A DNA stretch of 64,000 nucleotides from Rhodopseudomonas pentothenatexigens (GTDB lineage: Bacteria; Pseudomonadota; Alphaproteobacteria; Rhizobiales; Xanthobacteraceae): assembly GCF_900218015.1 (NCBI RefSeq), contig NZ_UFQQ01000001.1, positions 124,001 through 188,000 of the forward strand, written 5' to 3'. Positions 47,304-56,098 of this stretch are shown here, piece after piece. The position numbers and the translations under genes are program-made. Positions within the stretch are counted from its first letter, which is position 1. Every line of letters starts with the position of its first letter. The notes below the pieces were generated by a model that saw only the letters and a program-made list of their open reading frames with translations, searched no databases and was not told the DNA's origin.

Positions 47304-48169
47304 GCGCCGCCGGCGACAGCGATGCGGCGTTCTGCGCGGCATTGGTGCGCGAAGCTGACTTCGATCGCTACGCGGCGACGCTATTCGTCCCGCCGGAGAA
47401 GCGACGGTCGTTGCTGGCGCTCGCTGCGTTCAATGCCGAAATCGTCCGGGTGCGCGGTCAGGTCAGCCAGCCGCTACCCGGCGAGATCCGGCTGCAATGG
47501 TGGAGCGATCTGCTTGCAGGAAGTTCGCACGGCGATGCCGGGGGCAATCCTGTGGCCGCCGAACTGTTGCGCGTGATCGAACGGCACGCGCTGCCGGTCG
47601 CGCCACTGACCCGGCTGATCGAGGCGCGCATCTTCGACCTCTACAACGACCCGATGCCGGATTGGAGCGTGCTCGAGCCGCATCTGGCTGAAACCGAGGG
47701 CGCGCTGATGTCGCTCAGCGCGCAGGCGGTCGGGCCGGGCGCCGATCAGGCTTCGGATGCAATCGATCATGTGGCGCGGCACGCCGGCGTCGTGGTCGGA
47801 GTTGCGCGCATTGTGGCGCGGCTGCCTTATGATTTCGCACGTCGCCAACTGTATCTGCCGAACGACGTGCTGCAGCGGCACGGCTGTGACTTGGAGCAGG
47901 TGTTCGGCGGCCAATCGGCCCCCGCGCTGAAAGCCGCGCTTGCCGATGTCATCGCCGACGCGCGCAAGCATCTCGATCAGGCACTGAAGGAGATGACTGA
48001 GTTGCCGACGGCGGTGCGCCCAGCCTTCCTGTCGCTCGCTCTGGCTCGCCGCGATCTCGATCAGCTGGCGTCCCCGGATCGCGATCCGTTCACGCCGTTC
48101 GACCGCTCGCGGCTGGCGACGCTGTGGGCGCTGTGGCGAGCGAGCCGGAGCCGGACGTTCCGCAAGTAA
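47300..48169 (+). CDS. Squalene/phytoene-synthase-fold protein, NDUFAF6-like
   Basis: A 289-residue protein of the squalene/phytoene synthase fold. It lacks the first Asp-rich catalytic motif; the equivalent stretch reads LLALAAFNAEIVRVRGQVSQ, followed by GEIRLQWWSDLL, the pattern of NDUFAF6-type proteins rather than of prenyl synthases. RLPYDFARRQLYLPNDVLQRHG is also close to that subgroup. A complex I assembly role is therefore likelier than terpenoid synthesis. It overlaps the NDUFAF3-like gene by 4 bases. Confidence 0.82.
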   Translation: MSAAGDSDAAFCAALVREADFDRYAATLFVPPEKRRSLLALAAFNAEIVRVRGQVSQPLPGEIRLQWWSDLLAGSSHGDAGGNPVAAELLRVIERHALPVAPLTRLIEARIFDLYNDPMPDWSVLEPHLAETEGALMSLSAQAVGPGADQASDAIDHVARHAGVVVGVARIVARLPYDFARRQLYLPNDVLQRHGCDLEQVFGGQSAPALKAALADVIADARKHLDQALKEMTELPTAVRPAFLSLALARRDLDQLASPDRDPFTPFDRSRLATLWALWRASRSRTFRK

Positions 48170-48181
48170 CAGATCTCCCCG

Positions 48182-48204
48182 CTTCGCTCGCAATGACGGG
48201 ACAG
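48182..48204. repeat. Partial GTCATTGCGAG-class element
   Basis: CTTCGCTCGCAATGACGGGA is one arm of the element that makes up the start of the CAP gene at 35807. No matching left arm is seen, so this copy is truncated. Confidence 0.5.
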
Positions 48205-48244
48205 AGGCTCTGCGCCTTCAGGCAGCGCGACGCGCGACTGACGA

Positions 48245-49684
48245 CTACGCCGCCTTCGGAAGCTTCAGATGCGCGGCGATCCAGCCGTCGATGTCGGCGA
48301 GCGCGCGGGCCGACAGCGCCTGCTTGCGCGCGACGGACTTTTCCGGGCCGCGCAGCCGCTTGCCGTCGGGCCCCTTGGTCGGCGGGTTGGCGAGCGGCGG
48401 GAACAGGCCGAAATTGATGTTCATCGGCTGAAACGAGCGCGGGCCGGCGTCGATGGTCTCGATATGGCCGCCGGTGATGTGGCCGAGCAGGGAGCCGAGC
48501 GCCGTAGTCGGAGGCGGCGGAGCCAGGGGCGTGCCGAGCACATCGGCCGCGGCGGCCAGTCCGGCAAACAACCCTACGCTGGCGGATTCGACGTAGCCCT
48601 CGCAGCCGGTCATCTGCCCGGCGAACCGCAGCCGCGGAGCCGCGTGCAGCCGGAGGCTTTGGTCGAGCAGTTTAGGCGAGTTCAGAAACGTGTTGCGATG
48701 TAACCCGCCAAGCCTTGCGAATTCAGCGTTTTCCAGTCCAGGAATGGTGCGGAAAACACCCAGTTGTGCGCCGTGCTTCAACTTGGTTTGGAAGCCGACC
48801 ATGTTGTACAGCGTGCCCAGCTTGTTATCTTGGCGAAGCTGCACGATGGCGTAGGGCTTGACGGTCGAGTTGTGCGGATTGGTGAGACCGACCGGTTTCA
48901 TCGGACCATGCCGCAGCGTCTCGCGGCCGCGCTCGGCCATCACTTCGATCGGCAGGCAGCCGTCGAAATACGGGGTGTCCTTTTCCCAATCTTTGAAGTC
49001 GACCTTTTCGCCCTCGATCAGCGCATCGACGAAGGCGTCGTACTGCTCGCGGGTCATCGGGCAGTTGAGATAGTCGGCGCCGGTGCCGCCGGGGCCGACT
49101 TTGTCGTAGCGCGACTGGAACCAAGCGACTGACATGTCGATCGAGTCGCGATGCACGATCGGGGCGATGGCGTCGAAGAATGCCAGCGCGCTCTCGTCGG
49201 TGAGGCCCCGGATCGCCTCGGCGAGCGGCGCCGAGGTCAGCGGACCGGTGGCGACGATGACGTTGGCCCAATCCTGCGGCGGCAGGCCGGCGATTTCCTC
49301 CCGCCGGATCTCGATCAACGGATGCTCGGCCAGCGCCTTGCTGACTGCAGCCGAAAAGCCGTCGCGATCGACCGCCAAGGCACCGCCGGCCGGCACCTGG
49401 TTGGCGTCGGCCGCCTGCATGATCAGTGAACCGAGTTTGCGCATTTCGGCGTGCAGCAGCCCGACCGCATTGTTCGCGGCATCGTCGGAGCGAAACGAAT
49501 TGGAGCACACCAGCTCGGCGAGGCCGTCGGTCTTGTGCGCCTCGGTCATCCGGGTCGGCCGCATCTCGTGCAGCACCACGCGCACGCCGGCGCGCGCCAC
49601 CTGCCAGGCGGCTTCCGAGCCGGCGAGGCCGGCACCGATGACATGAACGACAAGTGAGGACGACGAAGAAAGGCTGCTGGTCAT
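48245..49684 (-). CDS. trmFO: Methylenetetrahydrofolate-tRNA-(uracil-5-)-methyltransferase TrmFO
   Basis: A 479-residue FAD- and folate-dependent enzyme making 5-methyluridine at position 54 of t[24 protein letters not shown] is the FAD motif; [21 protein letters not shown] and [20 protein letters not shown] carry the conserved cysteines. It ends in a Lys/Ala-rich tail, as in relatives. It is convergent with the NDUFAF6-like gene and transcribed from beyond the DUF1127 terminator. Confidence 0.95.
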   Translation of the reverse strand: MTSSLSSSSSLVVHVIGAGLAGSEAAWQVARAGVRVVLHEMRPTRMTEAHKTDGLAELVCSNSFRSDDAANNAVGLLHAEMRKLGSLIMQAADANQVPAGGALAVDRDGFSAAVSKALAEHPLIEIRREEIAGLPPQDWANVIVATGPLTSAPLAEAIRGLTDESALAFFDAIAPIVHRDSIDMSVAWFQSRYDKVGPGGTGADYLNCPMTREQYDAFVDALIEGEKVDFKDWEKDTPYFDGCLPIEVMAERGRETLRHGPMKPVGLTNPHNSTVKPYAIVQLRQDNKLGTLYNMVGFQTKLKHGAQLGVFRTIPGLENAEFARLGGLHRNTFLNSPKLLDQSLRLHAAPRLRFAGQMTGCEGYVESASVGLFAGLAAAADVLGTPLAPPPPTTALGSLLGHITGGHIETIDAGPRSFQPMNINFGLFPPLANPPTKGPDGKRLRGPEKSVARKQALSARALADIDGWIAAHLKLPKAA

Positions 49685-49763
49685 CGGCTACAGCTAGCGT
49701 GTTTCAGCCGCGGGTCAATTCCGTTTCGGGAGCCCGCGGCAGCGTAGGGCCACCACAAACGAC

Positions 49764-49787
49764 AACGCCCGCCAGGAGGCGGGCGTT
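49764..49787 (-). terminator. Hairpin terminator of the DUF1127 gene
   Basis: AACGCCCGCC, AGGA, GGCGGGCGTT: a perfect 10-pair stem with tetraloop, 32 bases past the DUF1127 stop on the minus strand, followed there by GTCGTTTGTGG. Confidence 0.8.
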
Positions 49788-49818
49788 GGCCGTAGAGGGC
49801 AGAAACAGACGGTGCGGG

Positions 49819-49971
49819 TCAGCCGTTATAGTGACCCGAAGCGACGCGCGGGATGTCCGAACGGTCAAGTCCGATGTCGGCCAGTTCGCGATCGCTGAGC
49901 TGGGACAGCTCAGCGACGTTGCGCTGATAGTCCCGGAACGCGCGAAGCGCGCGGATGAGCGAAAGCAGCAT
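49819..49971 (-). CDS. Small DUF1127 protein
   Basis: A 50-residue Arg-rich protein: the family core RNVAELSQLSDRELADIGLDRSDIPRVA fills the second half. DUF1127 proteins are abundant in alphaproteobacteria; some influence RNA turnover and phosphate or stress responses, but the role of this one is unknown. The start at 49971 has AAGGAGAACTCCC in front. A perfect hairpin ends the transcript. Confidence 0.88.
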   Translation of the reverse strand: MLLSLIRALRAFRDYQRNVAELSQLSDRELADIGLDRSDIPRVASGHYNG

Positions 49972-50460
49972 GGGAGTTCTCCTTGTCCACGATTCAGTTC
50001 TTCGCGAGAACCGAAGCGTCGACAGAAAATATAGGCGAGGATTCGCCAAATCAGCAACGTAAATGCTGCACCGCAGCTAAGCGAAGAGCGCATGACTCTA
50101 GGAAGGAATGATTAACCCTTCCGGCCACCGGTCGTATGGCTCCGGCCACGGTAGGCCATGGTGTTCCACTACAGGTTAGCAGCCCTCGGAAGCTTCCGAG
50201 TTGAAATATAGTGCATTATCGGCCTGATCCAGATCAATCCGGGCGCAAATTCCGCCCTAGCTAGGAAAGTGGAGTTCGTAACGGCTCCGACGTCTGGGTT
50301 AAGACGTTGGAACAATTCCGTCCCACCGCATGCGTTATACGCATAAATACGGAGGCGATGAATGGAAGTTCAGTATCGGTCCGGCGGTTTGATCTACCGC
50401 AATGCACAACGGCGCGCAGGCCTCGGAGAGGCCGGCGGCCGGGACAGCCCCAAACTCACC
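49972..50460. other. 489-base intergenic region upstream of the DUF1127 gene
   Basis: The region contains a FixK/FNR-type box at 50224-50237, a small palindrome TGCGTTATACGCA at about 50331, and a weak small frame on the plus strand from 50358. It is AT-richer than its surroundings, as expected for a promoter region. I see no other gene. Confidence 0.5.
50224..50237. promoter_or_regulatory. FixK/FNR-type anaerobox
   Basis: CTGATCCAGATCAA matches the TTGAT-N4-ATCAA consensus of the CRP/FNR family (FixK, AadR and HbaR in Rhodopseudomonas) in all but the first base. It lies 253 bases upstream of the DUF1127 start and 121 bases upstream of a small plus-strand frame. Which promoter it serves is not clear. 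Confidence 0.5.
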
Positions 50461-50495
50461 TCAGCTTCCGCTGCGCTTCCAGCTCAAAAGGTTAG
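50358..50495 (+). CDS. Possible small ORF behind the anaerobox
   Basis: A 45-residue frame, MNGSSVSVRRFDL and onwards, Arg/Pro-rich, with a good GGAGG five bases before its ATG. It overlaps the end of the antisense DUF2189 gene. A second ATG at 50362 opens a longer frame that is only the complement of that gene. No homology is recognised; it may be a chance frame. Confidence 0.2.
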   Translation: MNGSSVSVRRFDLPQCTTARRPRRGRRPGQPQTHLSFRCASSSKG

Positions 50496-51357
50496 CTGGA
50501 AAGTCGGCCGCCGAACGCCGACCCGGCCGGCGCGCCGGAGGGGACGGGGGATTCGGATTGGGCTCGACCACTCTGCGATACAGATGCCATGTCGCATGGC
50601 CGAGCAGCGGAATCACCACCGCAAGCCCGAGAAACGCCGGGATCGAGCCGGCGACGAGCAGCGCCGCCACGATCACGCCCCAGGCGGCGATCGGCAGCGG
50701 ATTGGCAGCCACCACACGCAGCGAGGTGGTCATGGCGTCACCGATGCCGGCATGGCGGTCCAGCAGCATCGGAAACGCCACCACGCTGAGACACAGCGCC
50801 GTCAGGGCGAACAGAAAGCCGACGCCGCAGCCGACCAGGATCAGGCTCCAACCTTCCGGCGTGGTCAGGACCCGGCGGGCGAAATCTGGGATCGCGGCGG
50901 CCGGGGCATAGCCGAACAGCGCGACGTAAATTGCCTGCGCGGCCGCGAGCCAGACCAGAAACAGCGCAAGCAGGATGGCGCCGAAGCCGAGCATCGCGCC
51001 GAGCGACGGCGACCGCAGCACCGCGAGTGCGTCCGAAGCCGAGGCCGGTTCGCCGCGTTCGCGGCGGCGGCTCAGTTCGTACAGCCCGAGCGCGGCGAAC
51101 GGGCCGAGCAAAGCGAAGCCGGCGGCGAGCGGAAACAGCAGCGGCAGCACCGCGTAGCCTTGCACCAGCCGCGCCAGCACCAGGCCCAGCACCGGATAGA
51201 TCAGCACCAGCATCACCGCATGACTCGGCACTGCCTTGAAGTCGTCCCAGCCTCGCCGAAGCGCGATGCCGAGATCGGCGAGGCCGATGTGATGGATGGC
51301 GGGCGGGGCGGCGTCGGCAGCGATCGCCGACGGAGCAGATGAATAGGTCGTGGCCAT
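50461..51357 (-). CDS. DUF2189 integral membrane protein
   Basis: A 298-residue inner-membrane protein with about six or seven helices. HIGLADLGIALRRGWDDFKAVPSH opens the conserved region, followed by hydrophobic blocks (LVLIYPVLGLVLARLVQGYA, FGAILLALFLVWLAAAQAIY, GVIVAALLVAGSIPAFLGLA) and the closing PLLGHATWHLYRRVV. It matches DUF2189, whose role is unknown. The start at 51357 has GGGAGGACGAC before it. Confidence 0.85.
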   Translation of the reverse strand: MATTYSSAPSAIAADAAPPAIHHIGLADLGIALRRGWDDFKAVPSHAVMLVLIYPVLGLVLARLVQGYAVLPLLFPLAAGFALLGPFAALGLYELSRRRERGEPASASDALAVLRSPSLGAMLGFGAILLALFLVWLAAAQAIYVALFGYAPAAAIPDFARRVLTTPEGWSLILVGCGVGFLFALTALCLSVVAFPMLLDRHAGIGDAMTTSLRVVAANPLPIAAWGVIVAALLVAGSIPAFLGLAVVIPLLGHATWHLYRRVVEPNPNPPSPPARRPGRRSAADFPANLLSWKRSGS

Positions 51358-51705
51358 GCGTGTCGTCCTCCCGTATTCGACGTCGATGATTACCGGCCGT
51401 TGCGCCGAACACGGCGGGCCGGGCGCTTCTTGCGCGGACACGAACGATCAGAAGGAGCCAGACGCGAGAGCAACGAACGAACTGGTCCAGTGACCCGAAC
51501 TTGCCGCGACCTGTAACGGTATCCTAACGCTGCCGACGGCGGCGCGTTGCTCAAGCTTTGGTGAGCGCCATGGTGCAGCGCAGTCGACTGGCACGACGCG
51601 ATTGCGGTGCGGCCTCGTGGGTGAATTGATCCTGGCGCGGAACCCAATCTGGATGCACGCTGTTGAGCCGACGGTTACTCGGCATCGCAACAGGGGGAGG
51701 TCACC
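51358..51705. other. 348-base divergent intergenic region
   Basis: It lies between the divergent DUF2189 and DUF3597 genes and must hold both promoters. I see no recognisable operator, RNA or repeat in it. Confidence 0.4.
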
Positions 51706-52101
51706 ATGAGCATCTTCGGCAAGATCATGAATGCGATTTTCGGCAGCAGCGCCGAAGCGGCAGCACCGGCATCCGCTGAATCCTCCGCCGCGCCGACCAC
51801 CGCGGGCGCCGGCACCGCGCCGGCGCAGACCGCGCCCGCACAGACCGTCGACGTCGCGCCGATCCTCGATCAGGCGGTGAAGGCCAAAGGTGAGAAACTG
51901 GAATGGCGCACGTCGATCGTCGATCTGATGAAGGCGCTGGACATCGATTCCAGCCTGGCGGCCCGCAAGGAGCTCGCCAAGGAGCTCGGCTACAGCGGCG
52001 ACATGAGCGACTCGGCGTCGATGAACATCTGGCTGCACAAGCAGGTGATGGCGAAGCTCGCCGCCAACGGCGGCAAGCTGCCGGACGATATCAAGCACTG
52101 A
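51706..52101 (+). CDS. DUF3597-domain protein
   Basis: A 131-residue protein. MSIFGKIMNAIFGSSAEA and the C-terminal core VDVAPILDQAVKAKGEKLEW, TSIVDLMKALDIDSSLAARK, ELAKELGYSGDMSDSASMN match DUF3597; an Ala/Thr/Pro-rich linker separates the two. It is cytoplasmic by sequence, of unknown function. A strong GGGGGAGG precedes the start. Confidence 0.88.
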   Translation: MSIFGKIMNAIFGSSAEAAAPASAESSAAPTTAGAGTAPAQTAPAQTVDVAPILDQAVKAKGEKLEWRTSIVDLMKALDIDSSLAARKELAKELGYSGDMSDSASMNIWLHKQVMAKLAANGGKLPDDIKH

Positions 52102-52173
52102 GCTGACGACTCGCTCGCCGCCGCGCATCGCTTCGCTCGACAGCGGAGATGCGCGGCGGCGCTCGCGACGTGG

Positions 52174-52581
52174 TTAGGAGTCGAAGATCCTGAACACCGC
52201 GCTGGTGGTCACCAACAGCTTGTCGCCGGCGAGCGCTTCGGCGTCGATGAAGGCGAGGCTGCGCGACAGCTTCTTCATCGTGGTGCGGCCGGTGATCCAG
52301 CCGCCGGGTTCGATGGTGGCGATGAAGCGGCTGTCGAGTGACACCGTGGCGCAGCGCCGCTGCCCGGCGAGCACCACCGAGAATCCCAGGATGGTATCGA
52401 GGAAGCCGAGCAGCGCGCCGCCGTGCAGCACGCCGTTGGGATTGCCGTGACGTTCGTCGCTGAGGAAGCCGAACTCCGGCTGACCGTCTGGGCTCTGCCG
52501 CCAGTAATACGGCCCGTTGGTGCCGATATAGCCGTCCTGGACGGCGAACGCTTGAAAGCCCGGCGGCGACGAAACGGTCAT
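52174..52581 (-). CDS. PaaI-family hotdog-fold thioesterase
   Basis: A 135-residue protein with the hotdog thioesterase signature GNPNGVLHGGALLGFLDTILG and the following strand TVSLDSRFIATIEPGGWITG. It would hydrolyse an acyl-CoA, the identity of which is unknown. The start at 52581 gives the family-like N-terminus. It runs antisense to, and is separate from, the DUF3597 gene. Confidence 0.85.
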   Translation of the reverse strand: MTVSSPPGFQAFAVQDGYIGTNGPYYWRQSPDGQPEFGFLSDERHGNPNGVLHGGALLGFLDTILGFSVVLAGQRRCATVSLDSRFIATIEPGGWITGRTTMKKLSRSLAFIDAEALAGDKLLVTTSAVFRIFDS

Positions 52582-52712
52582 TGGTACGGCTCCTGCGGAG
52601 CGCGGCCGCAGGAGATCCCAGGACCTGCCGGCGTGCCGCACGCGACGGAACCGATGCCACAGCGGACGGCGGCGGGCAATCGGCGGACCGCGGGCAAGCG
52701 GTCCGCCAAGAC

Positions 52713-53003
52713 TTACGCGGTGAGGTCGGCGTATTCCGGATGGGCGTCGAGGTAGTCGGCGACGAAGCCGCAGCCGGCACTGACCTTGGCCCCCTCGGCG
52801 CGGATCAGATCGAGCGCGCCGCGGACCAGACGCGAGGCGATGCCGCGGCCGCGCAGCGGCGGCGGGGTTTCGGTGTGGGTGATGACGACGCGGCCGCCGG
52901 CGCGGCGATAGTTGGCGAACGCGATCTCGCCATGGGCATCGAGTTCGAAGCGGTTCAGCGCCTTGTTATCGCGCACAATGGCTTCGGTGATGGTCTCGCT
53001 CAT
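52713..53003 (-). CDS. Small GNAT-type N-acetyltransferase
   Basis: A 96-residue minimal acetyltransferase: RFELDAHGEIAFANYRRAGG, ITHTETPPPLRGRGIASRLV (acetyl-CoA loop PLRGRGIA) and SAGCGFVADYLDAHPEYADL. This is the compact YidJ-type GNAT form; substrates are not known. It is followed by the thioesterase gene on the same strand after 131 bases. Confidence 0.9.
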   Translation of the reverse strand: MSETITEAIVRDNKALNRFELDAHGEIAFANYRRAGGRVVITHTETPPPLRGRGIASRLVRGALDLIRAEGAKVSAGCGFVADYLDAHPEYADLTA

Positions 53004-53274
53004 GGCGGCTCCTCATTCTCGGTGTCGGCGCGCCGGCCGAAGCCGGACGTGCCGTTGGCTGTCAAGTGATGCCGCCCCCGGTGTTGTCAAGGGTGCGTGG
53101 CGAGTTGGCGCGGCTTTGTCGCGACGCCGCCGGCGGCAATCGATCGTGCCGAGGGTATGGCCACACCGGACTGCGCCGCGCAACCCGGAGAATCCCGGAG
53201 CCACTGCGAAGATGTCGTGCGCCACGGTACACATCCCATCGCGCCGCAGCGATCGCGAGTGCTGACCGCTTCGG

Positions 53275-53802
53275 TTAGTTTTTCAGCGATGCCTCGAGCG
53301 TCTGCCGCACCGACCACGGCTGGCCTTCAGCACTGCCGCGGATGTCGTCGATCCGCCACGACTCGCCGTCGCGCACCAGATCGTAGCGGATCACGCCGTC
53401 GGCCCCGACCTTGCGGCGTTGGCTGCCGATCAGCGCCACCGCCAACGTGGCGCCGCTGTCGTCCTGGCGCTCGGCCTTGATGACGAAGGACTTGATGTCC
53501 GGGTCCTGCGAATTGCTCACCGGATCGAAATCGATCGGCCCGATCTCGCCGTCCGGAACCTTGGCCTCGGCCCTGGTCCACAGCGCGGCGAGGGATTTCG
53601 ACAGATATTTCGCGCGCTCCTTGGCGTTGTTGACGAAGGCGCCGCCGGCATTGTCCTTGGCGGCCGCTTTGTAGAGCCTGGTCAGCAGCGCGGCCGGATC
53701 GCCGGCCTGCGGCTTGGCGGGCGTCTGCGCCGACGCGGCAGCGGGAAAGGCACCAGCGGCGAGGCAGGCGAGCGAAGCGAGCGCGAGGCGGCGGGTGAGC
53801 AT
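53275..53802 (-). CDS. Secreted DUF3828-like protein
   Basis: A 175-residue protein with a signal peptide (1-25, ending ASAQT) and a single alpha/beta domain with LTRLYKAAAKDNAGGAFVNN and GVIRYDLVRDGESWRIDDIRG, typical of the DUF3828 / NTF2-like periplasmic group. Its function is unknown. It is probably monocistronic. The 271 bases between it and the GNAT gene hold nothing I can identify. Confidence 0.7.
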   Translation of the reverse strand: MLTRRLALASLACLAAGAFPAAASAQTPAKPQAGDPAALLTRLYKAAAKDNAGGAFVNNAKERAKYLSKSLAALWTRAEAKVPDGEIGPIDFDPVSNSQDPDIKSFVIKAERQDDSGATLAVALIGSQRRKVGADGVIRYDLVRDGESWRIDDIRGSAEGQPWSVRQTLEASLKN

Positions 53803-53851
53803 GGCGGATCCTGTCGACGTCGAGGCGCGGCAACGAGGCCCGGCAAGAGGC

Positions 53852-54628
53852 TCAGTCGCGGCCCTCGTCCGGAATATTCAGCACGGTGCCGCACGCCTTG
53901 CAATGCACCGCGTCGGCATCGTGGCGCTGCAGCCCGCAGGTCGGGCAGGGGAAGCGCACTTTATTCGGGCTGATCAGTGCCCGCGCCAGATTGAAGAACA
54001 GCGTCACGCCGAAGATCATGATCACCACGCTGATCATCCGGCCCAGCGTGCCGGGCAGGGTGATGTCGCCGAATCCGGTGGTGGTCAGCGCGGTGACGGT
54101 AAAGTACAGGGCGTCGGCATAGTTGGCGATCTGCGGATTGCGGAAGTGCTGGGTCTCGTAGACGATCGCCGTCATCACGAAGATGAAGACGGCCAGCCGC
54201 GCGACCGCGATCACCACCTCCTCGTGGCGGCGGAAGAAGCTGCTGTCGCTGCGCAGCCGGGTCAGCATCTGGTAATCCTGGAACGCGCGCAGCGTGCGCA
54301 GGATGCGCAGGAAGCCGGCGCCCTCGCCGGGCAGCGGCGCCAGGAACGAGACGATCGCGACCAGGTCGGTCCAGGTCGCCAGCCGGCCGAACTCCCGCAT
54401 CGGCCCGCGGCTGGCATACAGCCGCGCGGCGAAGTCGATCAGGATCAGCACGCCGAACCCGACGTCCAGCACCTCGACGACCGGAGTCGGCGGCAGGAAC
54501 GAAGTGCCGACGATGAACAGCAGCGTGGCGATATCGAACGCCAACAGGCCGTAGCGGAACGCCACCCCGCGCGGCGTCGCGCCGTCGTAAAGTCGCCGAA
54601 CGGCGAGTCGGAAGTCGTGCAGCGTCAT
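53852..54628 (-). CDS. Six-helix potassium channel with C-terminal zinc ribbon
   Basis: A 258-residue inner-membrane channel subunit. Helices S1-S4 lie in residues 25-120; S4 shows Arg at 108, 111 and 114 in FLRILRTLRAF, the voltage-sensor spacing. The pore region has the filter TTTGFGD at about 182-188, and S6 follows. After the last helix a compact CPTC...CKAC motif (228-246) forms a putative zinc ribbon facing the cytoplasm. Start 54628 is preferred over a longer frame. A metal- or redox-gated function is inferred only from the ribbon. Confidence 0.85.
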   Translation of the reverse strand: MTLHDFRLAVRRLYDGATPRGVAFRYGLLAFDIATLLFIVGTSFLPPTPVVEVLDVGFGVLILIDFAARLYASRGPMREFGRLATWTDLVAIVSFLAPLPGEGAGFLRILRTLRAFQDYQMLTRLRSDSSFFRRHEEVVIAVARLAVFIFVMTAIVYETQHFRNPQIANYADALYFTVTALTTTGFGDITLPGTLGRMISVVIMIFGVTLFFNLARALISPNKVRFPCPTCGLQRHDADAVHCKACGTVLNIPDEGRD

Positions 54629-54803
54629 GGTTCGATTATTGGCCCGGGACGGGCGGCGGACGCAATGGGCAAGGGATGAAGACGCCGTCGTCGGTCTTGC
54701 GAGCGTGGCGTTCACTACTTCGGAGACAGGACTCCTTCCACGGATTCACCTAGTCTCCGACATCGACGCGCCGAGCTGCATGGCCGCAATTGAGGAGCCC
54801 GCC

Positions 54804-55568
54804 ATGGCGAAACGGTTTCGCCCGATCAACCTGCCCGCGCCTTATCTCCGGCGAGTCTGGCTCGACGACGCCCGCGTCGCCGATCCCGAGGCCTATCCGT
54901 TCTGCTTGCCCTTCCTGCGGGACGGCTTCGAGCTCGGCTTCGACGCCGCGATTACCATCATCGTCGGCGAGAACGGCACCGGCAAATCGACTTTGCTCGA
55001 AGGAATCGCGGCGCTGGCCGGCTACGACGAAGCCGGCGGCGGCAAGGGCTACAGGCCAGTCGACCACTCGCAGGCGCTGGAGAAGATGGGTGGACAGCTC
55101 GCGAAAGCGCTGCGTGCGAGCTGGCTGCCGAAAATCACCACCGGCTGGTTCTTCCGCGCCGAGAGCTTCTTTTCGGTCGCGCGCTATCTCGATCTCGCCG
55201 CCTACGAAAGCGATGGGATTCCGCCGGACTTCCTGTCGCATTCGCACGGCGAGGGCTTCCTGAGGTTCTTCGAGGAACGCTGTCAGCGCCAGGGCATCTT
55301 CATCTTCGACGAGCCGGAATCCGCGCTGTCGCCGTCGCGGCAGATCGAGTTCCTCAAGCTGCTACGGCGGATGGATCAGGCGGGCAATTGCCAGGTGATC
55401 ATGGCGACGCATTCGCCGATGCTGATGGCCTATCCACATGCGCGGCTGCTGCGTCTGTCGAAATACGGCCTTGAGCCGGTGACGCTCGAACTGACCGACC
55501 ACTTCCGGGTGCTTCGGGAATTCTGCGCCGACCCGGCGCAGTTCGTCGATACGGTGCTGAACGAGTGA
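54804..55568 (+). CDS. AAA-type ATPase, SMC/ABC-like (COG3910 type)
   Basis: A 254-residue P-loop ATPase. Walker A is IIVGENGTGKSTLLEGIAAL, the signature-like LSHSHGEGFLRFFEER precedes Walker B IFIFDEPESALSPSRQIEFL, and the switch His is in VIMATHSPMLMAYP. It is a single-domain soluble ATPase of unknown role; relatives occur alone or with nucleases. The start at 54804 follows GAGGAG. No partner gene is adjacent. Confidence 0.87.
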   Translation: MAKRFRPINLPAPYLRRVWLDDARVADPEAYPFCLPFLRDGFELGFDAAITIIVGENGTGKSTLLEGIAALAGYDEAGGGKGYRPVDHSQALEKMGGQLAKALRASWLPKITTGWFFRAESFFSVARYLDLAAYESDGIPPDFLSHSHGEGFLRFFEERCQRQGIFIFDEPESALSPSRQIEFLKLLRRMDQAGNCQVIMATHSPMLMAYPHARLLRLSKYGLEPVTLELTDHFRVLREFCADPAQFVDTVLNE

Positions 55569-55646
55569 GGGGGCAGACGGCTGTTGGGACATTTGTAGAG
55601 CGGATCAGCCCGACGCGCGCCATCCGCCCTTCGCGGTGAGCCGACC

Positions 55647-56021
55647 CTACTTTCCGCAGTTCCAGATCGGACCGATCGGCGTCTGTGTCCAGCACGGCCC
55701 GAAGCTGCCGCCATTGTAGCGGCCGCGATAGAAGCCGGGCCGCCCGAGATAGCGCCACTCGCCGCTCCATGGGCCGTTCCAGCGATAATAATCCGGCGTC
55801 GGATCGATGTACCACGGCCGCTTCGGCCGCAGCATCGCGAGCTGCTCGCGCGTGAGTTTCTGCTTGAACAATGGTACGGCGTTGTTCGGCGGCTGCACAT
55901 AGCCGGGCAGGAAGCCGTAGCCGTGGGAGCGCTTGGCATGCTTCTTGGTCGAAGCGGCCGAGGCGGCGGCGGGGAGCAAAGCGAGGGCGGCGGCGAGGGT
56001 GAGGGCGGTGAGGCGGGACAT
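55647..56021 (-). CDS. Small secreted protein of unknown function
   Basis: A 124-residue protein with a clear signal peptide (1-22) followed by a Lys/His-rich stretch and a Gly/Tyr/Trp/Pro-rich region (WNGPWSGEWRYLGRPGFYRG). One pair of cysteines near the C-terminus (FGPCWTQTPIGPIWNCG) could form a disulphide. It resembles the small Trp/Gly-rich envelope proteins of Bradyrhizobium and Rhodopseudomonas, for which no function is known. Confidence 0.7.
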   Translation of the reverse strand: MSRLTALTLAAALALLPAAASAASTKKHAKRSHGYGFLPGYVQPPNNAVPLFKQKLTREQLAMLRPKRPWYIDPTPDYYRWNGPWSGEWRYLGRPGFYRGRYNGGSFGPCWTQTPIGPIWNCGK

Positions 56022-56098
56022 GAGGGGAGTGTAGACGGGAGGAGGCGGGAGGGCGATTCAAATTGAGGGCGATATGAGTGCGACCCGCGGTCAAGCAG

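Noticed and set aside
47300-48169. Squalene or phytoene synthase for hopanoid or carotenoid synthesis
   Set aside because: The first Asp-rich motif needed for catalysis is missing and no hpn or crt genes are near; the NDUFAF6-type assignment fits better.
50362-51342. 326-codon plus-strand frame opposite the DUF2189 gene
   Set aside because: Apart from its first 30 codons it is the complement of the membrane-protein gene and consists of Arg/Gln/Asp-rich shadow sequence.
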